Origin: Salegentibacter sp. Hel_I_6
GTDB lineage: Bacteria > Bacteroidota > Bacteroidia > Flavobacteriales > Flavobacteriaceae
Length of the DNA: 64,000 bases
Reading direction: 5' to 3'
Assembly (NCBI RefSeq): GCF_000745315.1
Contig: NZ_JQNQ01000001.1
Span: 3,348,001-3,412,000, forward strand
Every line of letters starts with the position of its first letter. Position 1 is the stretch's first letter. Shown here in pieces: positions 1-8,322 of the stretch. A program made the translations under genes and the position numbers. The notes beneath the pieces are model-generated. The model searched no databases. It was not told the origin of the DNA and was given only the letters and a program-made list of their open reading frames with translations.

Positions 1-208
1 CCAGTACCAAAAACAGTTTTCTAGTATTAACTTAAAGATTAAACCTTTAAGGAAGGGAATAATTGTAAAGTATGGTGAAAAATTACTTCTAGAATTTTAA
101 AAAATTCATCTTTCAGTAATAATTTTTATCTAGAATTTCTTCTTGATTACCGTTTTTATAGTTGTTTCTTAAAAAAAGGTTCTTTGTTTAACCTTTAAAT
201 TCAGTGCT

Positions 209-358
209 ATGAATCCTTTTTTTATTTTTCTCGAAAATTACAAAACAGCTACTTCAGGTTTTCATTTTTTGGCTAAGCTGTTCATTTTACTTATTCTGGT
301 GTGGATTGTTATCGCCTCAGTATTTGCATTGCTTGGAACGCTAAACCTCGTGTTTTAA
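209..358 (+). CDS. small single-pass membrane protein, 49 aa
   Basis: A short open frame from ATG at 209 to TAA at 356-358. The product begins MNPFFIFLENYKTAT and then has one strongly hydrophobic segment, roughly residues 20-44 (LAKLFILLILVWIVIASVFALL), followed by a short polar tail. I recognise no family. It stands alone, about 50 bases from the convergent histidine kinase that ends at 406, and nothing around it suggests a job. The membrane segment is seen directly; that the frame is translated is inference from its composition and clean start and stop. Confidence 0.4.
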   Translation: MNPFFIFLENYKTATSGFHFLAKLFILLILVWIVIASVFALLGTLNLVF

Positions 359-405
359 TAAGATTATAGTTGCTTTTCCTTAATTCAATTCCTGTATTAA
401 GGGGA

Positions 406-1497
406 TTAATTATTTGCGGGCATTACGAAACTAAACACCGTTTCATTATCTGAAGATGTTACATTAATATCACCCTCGTGGGCTAAAGCGATCTCTGATG
501 CGATGTATAATCCAAGACCAAGTCCTTTTTTAGCTTCTTCCCCTTCAATGCGGTAAAAGGGTTCAAAAAGTTTTTCTCTTAAAGCATCAGGTATTTTAAC
601 TCCTTTATTAGTGATCTCAAGCTTAAACTCTCCATTATTGCATAAAGCATGAATTTCAATCGGCTTATCATATGCACCATGGGTCACTGCATTTCCTAAG
701 AGGTTAGCACACAATTGTGCAATCCTATCTGGATCGCAATCTACAGGATTATTAATTTCAATTTTAGATTGAATATCCTGGTTTGGCGAGGTAACTTTTA
801 CTTCGTTAATTACCTGGTTTAAAACTTTCTCTAATTTTTCTGAATCTTTGATTTTATAAAGCTTTATTCCTTCTCCTAGTTTGCCACGCGCAAAATCTAA
901 TAAGTTGTCTATTAAAACTTCCATCCTTATTGAAGTAGATTTAATAAGCGCAGCATTGCGTTTTACAATATCTTCCTTACTAAATTTCATTAGAATCTCA
1001 GCGCTCATTCTGGTAGTAGCAATCGGGTTTTTAAGATCGTGTCCTAGAATGGCTATAAATTGCTCCCTTAATTCAGCTATATTTTGCTCTTCAGCAAGAT
1101 CTGCTACCGCTTTATCTTTTTCTTCAACCGCTTCAAGATGAAAACTTATTAAATCGGCATAAAGCCTAAACATTCCTCTCACTTCTTCAGTATCAACTTT
1201 GGCTTTCTTTTTATCTATAGCACATAGCGTTCCGAAGAAATCCCCGTTTTTTTTATAAATGGGGACAGATATATAACTGGAAAATCCATACATAGCTGGA
1301 GTAGGGTGTTTCGCATAGGTTTCACTAGCAGCTACATCATCAATAAAAACTGCTTCGTTTTGTTTGCGTACCTGGCTGCAGATTGTGGTTTCTACTTTTA
1401 GTTCATCGCCTGCTTTTAATCCAAAGGCAACTTTATCTTTACTGGCACAGGTTATCCATTTATCTTCAGTTACGCGCGCAACCGCGATAAAGCCCAT
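406..1497 (-). CDS. GAF-domain sensor histidine kinase (5' end uncertain)
   Basis: Cytoplasmic two-component sensor kinase. From the only in-frame ATG (1497) it gives 363 aa: a GAF domain (about 1-125), a short coiled coil, a HisKA segment with the phosphoacceptor H153 in ILGHDLKNP, and an HATPase_c domain with the N box (CANLLGNAVTHG) and G box (KGLGLGLYIASE). No membrane segment is visible. The same frame stays open upstream to about 1629 and reads like the missing start of the GAF domain (NKIPVVSQILDIV, then SLSTGMGF). That stretch has no ATG, GTG or TTG, so the true start may be ATT or the 5' end may be damaged. No response regulator is adjacent. The kinase call is firm; the start is not. 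Confidence 0.85.
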   Translation of the reverse strand: MGFIAVARVTEDKWITCASKDKVAFGLKAGDELKVETTICSQVRKQNEAVFIDDVAASETYAKHPTPAMYGFSSYISVPIYKKNGDFFGTLCAIDKKKAKVDTEEVRGMFRLYADLISFHLEAVEEKDKAVADLAEEQNIAELREQFIAILGHDLKNPIATTRMSAEILMKFSKEDIVKRNAALIKSTSIRMEVLIDNLLDFARGKLGEGIKLYKIKDSEKLEKVLNQVINEVKVTSPNQDIQSKIEINNPVDCDPDRIAQLCANLLGNAVTHGAYDKPIEIHALCNNGEFKLEITNKGVKIPDALREKLFEPFYRIEGEEAKKGLGLGLYIASEIALAHEGDINVTSSDNETVFSFVMPANN

Positions 1498-1837
1498 TCC
1501 AGTGCTTAGACTAACAATATCTAATATTTGGGAAACGACGGGAATTTTATTGATGTTAGCAACATCTACTTTATAATTTTTGTGCGAAGAGGAAGTCTTA
1601 ATAGTAATAAATTTTTGAGTGTAAAAAGTTTATAAAATTAATAAAAATTTTCGAGTTCTGGAATTATCCAAAATTAAAAAAGGATTAGGCTTTATATCAA
1701 ATTTACGTATTCTTATTATCAAAAAGCTGCGGTCTGGATCATAGGGAGTTATTATCCCTCTTTTGTATCATAAATTTAGGATATAATTAAATATACGCTT
1801 GAATATAAACCATTTATAAATCCTAAAATTATTTGTT

Positions 1838-2392
1838 ATGAAAACATTAGCCGTTATTTTGCTCTTAGTGAGCTTTAGCTTTAGTAGCTATGCCCAAAGA
1901 ATTACTGAACTGGAAGAAACTAAAATTAGTTTTTCACCTCTTATTTTCATTGAAACAGATGAACCTGATGACTATCGTTTTAAAATAAAAGATGGTTATG
2001 ATAAAGAGTTTACTTTAGATCCAATTGGTTTTATGGAATCCTATTTTAATATAGACAATTTTATTCAAGAGGTAGGAGATAAAGATTATGACTTTTATCT
2101 TGTTAATTTCTCTAATGAGAATGGATTTCTTGAAGCCAAGTACTCCAAAGAGGGAGAATTAGATCGTACCAGGCAAATATTCAAAAATGCTGCGTTACCG
2201 GTTGCTGTAAGGAATGAATTATGGAGACAAACCGAAGGCTGGAGTATGGTAAAAAACACCTATGTAGCCAGGGGTAAAGGCAATCGTCTTGATAAGGAAC
2301 TTTATCGAATTAAAGTGGTAAAGAATAATAAAGCTAAAATTATTAAAATTGATCCAAAAAGTTTAGATGAAGAACGTATTGCAGGTATTTAA
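1838..2392 (+). CDS. secreted protein of unknown function, 184 aa
   Basis: Begins with a clear Sec signal peptide (hydrophobic LAVILLLVSFSFSSYA, with likely cleavage after AYA/AQ-type residues near 20). The mature part is rich in Asp, Glu, Lys and aromatic residues, with no cysteine pair or enzyme motif that I recognise. It is probably periplasmic or outer-membrane associated. The gene stands alone: a long AT-rich leader precedes it and a good intrinsic terminator follows 23 bases after the stop. Function is unknown. The export call rests on the signal peptide only. Confidence 0.7.
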   Translation: MKTLAVILLLVSFSFSSYAQRITELEETKISFSPLIFIETDEPDDYRFKIKDGYDKEFTLDPIGFMESYFNIDNFIQEVGDKDYDFYLVNFSNENGFLEAKYSKEGELDRTRQIFKNAALPVAVRNELWRQTEGWSMVKNTYVARGKGNRLDKELYRIKVVKNNKAKIIKIDPKSLDEERIAGI

Positions 2393-2414
2393 TTCCCTGA
2401 AAAACTTAAAAACT

Positions 2415-2463
2415 AATGCCTATAAAGCAAGCTTCGGCAACAAAAGCTTTACAGGCATTTTTT
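2415..2463 (+). terminator. intrinsic terminator after the secreted protein gene
   Basis: Arms 2415-2428 (aatgcctataaagc) and 2446-2459 (gctttacaggcatt) pair over 14 positions with one mismatch or wobble. A T-rich run follows at 2458-2463. It sits just downstream of the stop at 2392. Confidence 0.75.
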
Positions 2464-2637
2464 ATGGGTTTAATGCAAATTATATAAGCTTTACTGCATA
2501 TATAATGAGATTGGCTTCAAGATTAAAGCGGTTCGTCTTATTTAGTTTGTTTTAATTCAGTTACTTATGTTCGAAAAAATGAAATCGGCATAAAAAATAG
2601 TTATAAATTACATAAGTGAAATTCAAATTGAACAGCT

Positions 2638-3402
2638 ATGAAGGCACTTGTGGTTGATGATGAAGAACTGGCCCGAAAAAGGGTACTCAATTTACTTACC
2701 GAAATAGACGACATTGAGATTTTGGGAGAATGTTCTAATGGGAAATCTGCAATCTCGCAAATTAACAAGCTTAAGCCAGAACTTGTTTTTCTTGATATTA
2801 GTATGAAAGACATGAACGGTTTTGAAGTTTTACAACAACTTAATGTAAATCCTAAACCAGTAGTTGTTTTTGTCACAGCCTATGATAATTATGCCACGAA
2901 AGCATTTGATGTAGATGCCTTTGATTTTTTGCTAAAACCGTTTAGAGATGAGCGATTTTTTAAAACCATAAAAAAGGTGCTTAGTATATCCAACTTCGAG
3001 GTACAGGAAAACTTTGAAAAACGGCTTCAAACTCTTTTTGAAGTGTATAGCAAAGACAGGAAAACAACAAAGATTCCTTTAAAACTCCCGGTGAGACAGG
3101 GAAATAAAACCGTTTTATTAAAGCCTGAAGAAGTTATATACATCTGTGCGTCTGGTTATTATGCTGAAATTTATACCCAAAATAATAAATATGTACTTCG
3201 AGAATCTTTAAATAACCTTGAAGATTTTTTTAAAAATCACGGTTTTTTTAGAATTCATAGATCGGCTATCATTAATCTTAATCATATTAAAGAAATCGTT
3301 CATTCAGATTTTTCAGAAGTCGATGTACGTATGCAGGATAATAAATTATTACGCATTAGTAAATCTAATAAAAAGGAATTATTTGATAAACTCGGGATTT
3401 AA
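2638..3402 (+). CDS. LytTR-family response regulator
   Basis: DNA-binding response regulator of the LytR/AlgR type, 254 aa. The N-terminal receiver (about 1-120) has the acidic pair DDEE near residues 7-10, phosphoacceptor D53 in FLDISMKDM, and the conserved LLKPF lysine near 104. The C-terminal LytTR domain (about 150-254) contains the typical FFRIHRSAIINLNHI segment. The next gene, a LytS-type kinase, starts 13 bases after the stop, so the two form a two-component operon. The signal and targets cannot be read from the sequence. Identification is firm at family level. Confidence 0.93.
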   Translation: MKALVVDDEELARKRVLNLLTEIDDIEILGECSNGKSAISQINKLKPELVFLDISMKDMNGFEVLQQLNVNPKPVVVFVTAYDNYATKAFDVDAFDFLLKPFRDERFFKTIKKVLSISNFEVQENFEKRLQTLFEVYSKDRKTTKIPLKLPVRQGNKTVLLKPEEVIYICASGYYAEIYTQNNKYVLRESLNNLEDFFKNHGFFRIHRSAIINLNHIKEIVHSDFSEVDVRMQDNKLLRISKSNKKELFDKLGI

Positions 3403-3415
3403 AAAAAACCTTAGC

Positions 3416-4522
3416 ATGAACCTTTCCGCCTTAAAAAATAAATACATAGATACAAAGCTTATTTTGCTTTTGGCGGCTTTCTATACCTTATTTAACCTTG
3501 TTTACATCGGTAAACTAGCTTATATGAAAACCTTTGTGTACAGGGAAATAGGCGAGTCCTGGCATAACATTATTATACATAACCTGCTTATAGATTGGAT
3601 TATTGTAGTAGTTTATATGAGCCTTATTGCAATAAGTACCAAACGCCTGCTAAACAGAAATTATTCCTGGATAAGAATCTTTTTACTACATACTTTATTT
3701 TCAATTTTAATAGGTTTCGTAATTCGATTTGTATTTGATCTTCACGGAATTCTGCTTGGCTTAATGACTTTTGACGATTATAGTTTAAAGGCGAGCTTAG
3801 ACCGAATGATTTTTGTGATAGATCTTAATTTTCTCATCTACTTTGCGATGATTTTTATCATCTATACCTATTACTATTTAAAGCAAGTAAAAGAGGCTGA
3901 AAAGCAAAAAACGCTATTAGAATCCCAACTTACTAATACACGTATGAGGATGTTATCTTCTCAACTACAACCTCATTTTTTATTTAATACCCTAAATTCA
4001 ATTTCGGTTTTAGTAGAAATGGATGCTAAAAAAGCCCAAAATACCATCGCAGATTTGAGTGATCTGCTTCGGGAAATTTTATACAGTAGTGAGAATTATA
4101 AAGTTAGCTTAAGGAAAGAGTTGCGTATGTTAGACTATTATCTAAATATTCTCACCTTAAGATTTTCAGACCATTTAATAATTGAAAAGGAAATAGATGA
4201 AAGTCTCTTAGATCATTTAGTACCATCTTTAATATTGCAACCTATTATAGAAAATTCGGTGAAACACGGCTATTCCTATCACAACATTCATCTTAAAATT
4301 TTGATCAAAATTTTTAGGGAGAATAATTATCTTGTGCTTAGTGTTTATAATAATGGAAAATCGCTCAACGAAGCACAAGAGGCGCTTTTAAATAAAGGGG
4401 TAGGCATTTCTAATATTCGGGATCGCTTATTTACACTTTATGGAAAAAGGGCCAGGTTTAAGATCTACAATAAAGAGTTGGGAGTAGAGACGCTTATAAA
4501 AATCCCGTATTCAAAAACTTAA
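3416..4522 (+). CDS. LytS-type membrane histidine kinase
   Basis: Partner kinase of the preceding LytTR regulator, 368 aa from the ATG at 3416. That start lies just after the regulator's stop; the frame is open further upstream but overlaps the regulator. Four hydrophobic segments (about 14-32, 57-75, 86-106 and 133-155) anchor it in the inner membrane. A short coiled coil leads into the His_kinase family motif SSQLQPHFLFNTLNSIS with phosphoacceptor H187. An HATPase-like C-terminal part has the N-box region PIIENSVKHG and GVGISNIRDRL. It is tail-to-tail with the next gene without a spacer base. There is no extracytoplasmic sensor domain, so the signal may be sensed in the membrane. Confidence 0.92.
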   Translation: MNLSALKNKYIDTKLILLLAAFYTLFNLVYIGKLAYMKTFVYREIGESWHNIIIHNLLIDWIIVVVYMSLIAISTKRLLNRNYSWIRIFLLHTLFSILIGFVIRFVFDLHGILLGLMTFDDYSLKASLDRMIFVIDLNFLIYFAMIFIIYTYYYLKQVKEAEKQKTLLESQLTNTRMRMLSSQLQPHFLFNTLNSISVLVEMDAKKAQNTIADLSDLLREILYSSENYKVSLRKELRMLDYYLNILTLRFSDHLIIEKEIDESLLDHLVPSLILQPIIENSVKHGYSYHNIHLKILIKIFRENNYLVLSVYNNGKSLNEAQEALLNKGVGISNIRDRLFTLYGKRARFKIYNKELGVETLIKIPYSKT

Positions 4523-5605
4523 TTATAACTTTAAGCGTTCACCATTTTTACTGGCCGATTCATAGATCTTTTCTAGAATCACAATATCTTTTAAGCCATC
4601 TTCACCGGGAACCATAACCTGTTTATCCTTAATAATTGCGAGAGCATCATCGTCCATTTGCACCGCTTGCTGATTTTTGCCAAAAGGAGGTAAAATAGTG
4701 CCATCACTTGCTTTTCCTTTCACCCCAGAGTATGACTGAAATGGTTTTAGATAATACCATCCATTTTCACAATTGGCTTCAAGATTATTCATGCTTTCAC
4801 CAAAGCTTGTTTTACAATCGGCAGTAATCCCATTGGGGAACTCCAAGTTGAAATTGGTGGTTTCATCAACTTCGGTAAAGATTTCAGGGCGGTTAGTACT
4901 TTGCGTCGCACTAACAGAAATAGGCTCTAAACCGGTGGTATATCTCACGGCGTTTAAAGGATAAACTCCCATATCATACATAGCACCACCTCCCATTTCT
5001 TTTTTCAGTTTCCAGGGATTCATGGGATCACCATAATAACCGGCTTCGGCTTTTAGGCTTTTCATGTTGCCAAAAGGTTTGGTATTTGCCCATTTCATAA
5101 GGGTTTGGGTATTCTTTTCGTGCTGCATTCGGTAGCCAATAGAAAGTTTAACCCCATTTTTATTACAAGCTTCAATGATCTGTCGGCATTCTTCAGCGGT
5201 TTTTGCCATTGGTTTTTCACACCAAACGTGTTTTCCGGTATTAGCAGCTTTAATTGCGTATTCGGCGTGCAAGCCTGTAGGTAGCACAATATAGATCACA
5301 TCAATTTCATCATTATCGGCAATGCTATCCATATTGTCGTAATTATACACATTCTGGTCTTTAATTCCGTATTTGCGTTGCCATACCGGGATTTTCTCAG
5401 GACTTCCGGTAACAATACCCTTAAGCTCACAGTAATCGGTTTCCTGAAGCGCAGGAGCCAGTTGGCCGGTGCTATAATTTCCCAGTCCTACCAGGGCAAC
5501 ACCAAGCTTGTCTTTTTGCTTCGGAATTATAAAATTTGGAATGGGTAGCGTGGAAGCTGCAATAAACAATCCCGATTTTTTTATAAAAGTTCTACGATTT
5601 TGCAT
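4523..5605 (-). CDS. Tat-exported Gfo/Idh/MocA-family oxidoreductase
   Basis: NAD(P)-dependent sugar-type dehydrogenase family, 360 aa. The N-terminus MQNRRTFIKKSGLFIAAS is a twin-arginine signal (RRTFIK), so the enzyme is probably exported folded to the periplasm. A Rossmann domain follows, with VALVGLGNYSTG as the dinucleotide loop and the family signature WCEKPMAKT around residues 130-138. The C-terminal part is the Gfo/Idh/MocA substrate-binding domain (GGGAMYDMGVYPLNAVRY). Related periplasmic enzymes include glucose-fructose oxidoreductase-like proteins, but the substrate cannot be assigned here. The gene stands alone, tail-to-tail with the LytS kinase. Confidence 0.88.
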   Translation of the reverse strand: MQNRRTFIKKSGLFIAASTLPIPNFIIPKQKDKLGVALVGLGNYSTGQLAPALQETDYCELKGIVTGSPEKIPVWQRKYGIKDQNVYNYDNMDSIADNDEIDVIYIVLPTGLHAEYAIKAANTGKHVWCEKPMAKTAEECRQIIEACNKNGVKLSIGYRMQHEKNTQTLMKWANTKPFGNMKSLKAEAGYYGDPMNPWKLKKEMGGGAMYDMGVYPLNAVRYTTGLEPISVSATQSTNRPEIFTEVDETTNFNLEFPNGITADCKTSFGESMNNLEANCENGWYYLKPFQSYSGVKGKASDGTILPPFGKNQQAVQMDDDALAIIKDKQVMVPGEDGLKDIVILEKIYESASKNGERLKL

Positions 5606-5752
5606 AATGATGGTTTTGGCTGAATCGAAAAGTTACTCAAGCTTTTTCAATTTTAGCCTTGAAAATATGCATTTAACTATTTTTTAAATACTGATTGATA
5701 GGGCTTAGGCTGAAATTCATTAACTTAAGAAGAGAATCTAAAACTTATTATT

Positions 5753-6328
5753 ATGAAAAAAATACTGTTCTTAACTGGAGATTTTGCTGAAGATTACGAA
5801 ACTATGGTTCCATTCCAAATGCTGGTAATGTTGGGATACACCGTGCACACAGTTTGTCCTGGAAAGAAAAAAGGTGACAAGATAAAAACTGCCATTCACG
5901 ATTTTGAAGGAGACCAGACTTACACAGAAAAACCCGGACATTTATTTGAACTCAACTACTCTTTTGATGATGTAAAAGTTGAAGATTATGCCGGTTTTGT
6001 AATGGCTGGAGGTCGTGCTCCGGAATATCTTAGGTTGAATAAAAGAGTAATAGAGATCACTAAACATTTCTTTGAAAAAGATAAACCTGTAGCTTCCATT
6101 TGCCACGCGATCCAAATTCTTACGGTAGCAAAGGTATTGGAGGGTAGAACGCTTACAGCATACCCAACTATAGGCCCCGAAATTGAACTGGTAGGAGGAA
6201 CCTATAAAGAAGTTGATCCTACTGAAGCGGTTGTAGAAGGTAACTTAGTTACTTCCCCAGCCTGGCCTGGTCATTCTGCTTTTATCAGGGAATTTGTAAA
6301 GCTTCTGGGAGCAAAAATTGAGATTTAA
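5753..6328 (+). CDS. DJ-1/PfpI-family protein
   Basis: Class I glutamine-amidotransferase-like fold of the DJ-1/PfpI superfamily, 191 aa, which is the usual single-domain size. The nucleophile elbow is ASICHAIQIL with C117-H118, and an acidic residue near the start (E15 in AEDYETMV) is placed like the conserved acid of the family. Members are proteases, glyoxalases/deglycases or stress proteins, and the sequence alone does not settle which. It is monocistronic, divergent from the upstream oxidoreductase and followed by a repeat-rich spacer. Confidence 0.82.
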   Translation: MKKILFLTGDFAEDYETMVPFQMLVMLGYTVHTVCPGKKKGDKIKTAIHDFEGDQTYTEKPGHLFELNYSFDDVKVEDYAGFVMAGGRAPEYLRLNKRVIEITKHFFEKDKPVASICHAIQILTVAKVLEGRTLTAYPTIGPEIELVGGTYKEVDPTEAVVEGNLVTSPAWPGHSAFIREFVKLLGAKIEI

Positions 6329-6363
6329 AAAATCTTAAGGTTTTATAGAAGGTAAATTGCAGA

Positions 6364-6535
6364 TTTCTCTTTTTTTTTCAAGGGAAGCTAGCCGCAGTTT
6401 CAAAAAAAAATTTAAAGCTCCTTTCCTGATTTTTAAGGGGAAGTTGCCGCAGACCTTAGGGGTTTCAACCACTCTTTTCTTCAGGAAAAGCTAAATTCAT
6501 TCTCCTTCTTTAAGAGGAGGGGAGCTTTTCGCAAC
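6364..6535. repeat. four degenerate short repeats reaching into the end of miaA
   Basis: Four similar units lie one after another: about 6364-6400, 6418-6456, 6471-6494 and 6501-6535. The pattern is a pyrimidine run (CTCCTT or CTCTTT), a T/A-rich turn, then AAGGGGAAGcTnGCCGCAG or a decayed version. Units 1 and 2 share GGGAAG followed by GCCGCAG. The fourth unit overlaps the 3' end of miaA and supplies its last residues (SSPPLKEGE). Each unit can fold back partly on itself (CTCCTT with AAGGGG or GAGGAG). The repetition is visible by eye; the family identity is not known to me. Confidence 0.55.
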
Positions 6536-7435
6536 TTTTGCATCAATAAATTGCTGAATTTCTTCCGTAGGCGTCTTATAATCAAACCATTGGATGTCGG
6601 GATCTTTTCTAAACCAGGTAAGTTGCCTTTTGGCGAATCTTCGGGTATTTTTTTTGATTTCGGAAACTGTGGTTTCTAAAGGATATTTTCCTTCTAAAAA
6701 TGCGAAAAGTTCTTTGTAACCAACCGTATTTAAGGCATTAAGTCGGCGTTTTGCAAATAGGCTTTCTGCTTCCTGTAGTAAACCTTCATCCATCATAATT
6801 TCTACCCGGCGGTTAATGCGTTCGTAGATAATTTCACGCTCGGCAGTTAAGCCTATATTGATAGGAGTAAAATTCCGCTGTTTTTTTGGCTGATTTAAAT
6901 AAGAAGAATAAGGTTTTCCTGTAGCTATTGCAATTTCAAGAGCTCTAATTAAGCGCTGCGGATTTTCTACATCGGCTATTTTATAATATTCGGAATCCAG
7001 TTTTTTTAGTTCTTCCTGTAATGGGAGGAGCCCTTTTTCTTTAAATTTTAAGTTTAAATTTTCTCGAATTTCTTGAGGAACTTCAGGGAAATAATCAAGG
7101 CCGTTTAATACACTTTTTGTGTACAATCCGCTGCCGCCAACCATTATCGCGAAACTTTTATTTTTAAAAATTTCATCTAATTTCTGGATTGCTTCGCTTT
7201 CAAAATCTCCAACATTGTAATGCTCTTCAATAGAAATATGCTGAATGAAATGATGTTTTGCCGCTTGTAATTCTTCTGCAGAAGGAACAGCGGTACCAAT
7301 TCGCATCTCTTTATAGAACTGCCTGGAATCTGCCGAGATAATTTCGGTATTAAACTTTTTGGCAAGTAGAATAGCCAGGGAAGTTTTACCAATAGCAGTG
7401 GGTCCAACCACATTTAAAAGATAATTATTATTCAT
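6497..7435 (-). CDS. miaA: tRNA dimethylallyltransferase
   Basis: Transfers a dimethylallyl group to N6 of adenosine 37 in tRNAs that read UNN codons, the first step to ms2i6A. The 312-aa product has the P-loop GPTAIGKTS at 11-19, the SADSRQFY motif with its catalytic Asp, GGSGLYT, and the tRNA-binding stretch FAKRQLTWFRKD near the end, so the enzyme is full length. Its last residues, SSPPLKEGE, come from a short repeat that lies across the stop region, so the native C-terminus was probably slightly different. The start overlaps the end of the upstream channel gene by 8 bases, which suggests co-transcription from the promoter at 8281. Confidence 0.95.
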   Translation of the reverse strand: MNNNYLLNVVGPTAIGKTSLAILLAKKFNTEIISADSRQFYKEMRIGTAVPSAEELQAAKHHFIQHISIEEHYNVGDFESEAIQKLDEIFKNKSFAIMVGGSGLYTKSVLNGLDYFPEVPQEIRENLNLKFKEKGLLPLQEELKKLDSEYYKIADVENPQRLIRALEIAIATGKPYSSYLNQPKKQRNFTPINIGLTAEREIIYERINRRVEIMMDEGLLQEAESLFAKRRLNALNTVGYKELFAFLEGKYPLETTVSEIKKNTRRFAKRQLTWFRKDPDIQWFDYKTPTEEIQQFIDAKVAKSSPPLKEGE

Positions 7436-8258
7436 TAAGTACTTTTCCGCAGTTGTGGCAAAATTCTGCTTTATCTAAATGATTTGTTTCATTACAATGT
7501 GGACAAGCTTGAGTATTGGTAGGAATTTTATCTTTTTGAGAGCGTGTTATCTCTGATGTTACAATGCCTGTGGGAACGGCAATGATTCCATAACCAACTA
7601 TCATAATAAAAGATGCGATAAAACGTCCCGCCGGTGTAACCGGGTGAATATCACCAAAACCAACGGTAGTAAGGGTAACAATACACCAATAAATACTCAG
7701 TGGGATATTATCAAAACCTCCTTCTTCTCCTTCAACCAAATGCATTACTGTTCCCATAATTATACAAATGATAAGTACGGCAAAAAGGAAAACAATAATT
7801 TTGGGACGACTGTTTCTTAAAGCAAGTAATAATCTATTAGATTCCCCTACGTAGCGAGCAATTTTTAAGATTCTAAATACACGCAATAATCTTAACGCCC
7901 TAACGGCAAATAGTAGATTATGTCCTCCAAAAATGAAAGCAATATAGGTTGGGATTGTAGAAAGTAAATCTACTATTCCATAAAAACTAAAAATATAATT
8001 TTTAGGTTTTTTAATCGCAATAATTCGTAAAATGTATTCTATGGTAAAAATTATGGTAATGATCCATTCAGCAATATAGAAATGCCAGTAATATTTTACA
8101 TTAATAGAGCTCACACTCTCAAGCATAACCAGGATAATACTAGCAAAAATTACTACAAGCAGGGCTATATCGAAAAATTTACCAGATGGTGTATCAGCTT
8201 CGTAGATTATTTCGTGGACTTTAGATTTCCAGCCTGATTTTGGTTGTGTTTTAGCCAA
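7428..8258 (-). CDS. voltage-gated-type K+ channel with C-terminal zinc ribbon
   Basis: Six-transmembrane ion channel, 276 aa. Hydrophobic segments lie between about residues 27 and 225. The S4-like helix is arginine-rich (VRALRLLRVFRILKIARY), and the pore carries the potassium signature TLTTVGFGD. The C-terminus is a compact Cys4 zinc ribbon (CPHCNET, then CHNCGK). The start is TTG at 8258, giving MAKTQPKSGWK; the next Met (residue 45) lies inside the first membrane helix. A TAAATTTG promoter element sits 23 bases upstream. miaA overlaps the 3' end by 8 bases. Voltage sensing is inferred from the S4 charges. Confidence 0.9.
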   Translation of the reverse strand: MAKTQPKSGWKSKVHEIIYEADTPSGKFFDIALLVVIFASIILVMLESVSSINVKYYWHFYIAEWIITIIFTIEYILRIIAIKKPKNYIFSFYGIVDLLSTIPTYIAFIFGGHNLLFAVRALRLLRVFRILKIARYVGESNRLLLALRNSRPKIIVFLFAVLIICIIMGTVMHLVEGEEGGFDNIPLSIYWCIVTLTTVGFGDIHPVTPAGRFIASFIMIVGYGIIAVPTGIVTSEITRSQKDKIPTNTQACPHCNETNHLDKAEFCHNCGKVLNE

Positions 8259-8280
8259 GAATAAGTGATTATGAATTATT

Positions 8281-8288
8281 CAAATTTA
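8281..8288 (-). promoter_or_regulatory. -7 promoter element of the channel-miaA unit
   Basis: On the minus strand this reads TAAATTTG, a full match to the Bacteroidota -7 consensus TAnnTTTG, 23 bases before the TTG start. No good -33 TTG is visible at 20 bases, so this is a candidate only. Confidence 0.4.
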
Positions 8289-8322
8289 AAGAAAATCCCT
8301 AAGCTTCTAAGTAAAATGAGAT

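Noticed and set aside
2601..2876. Open frame on the minus strand opposite the LytTR regulator
   Set aside because: It is antisense to a clear gene, has a Ser-rich composition typical of shadow frames and no recognisable family.
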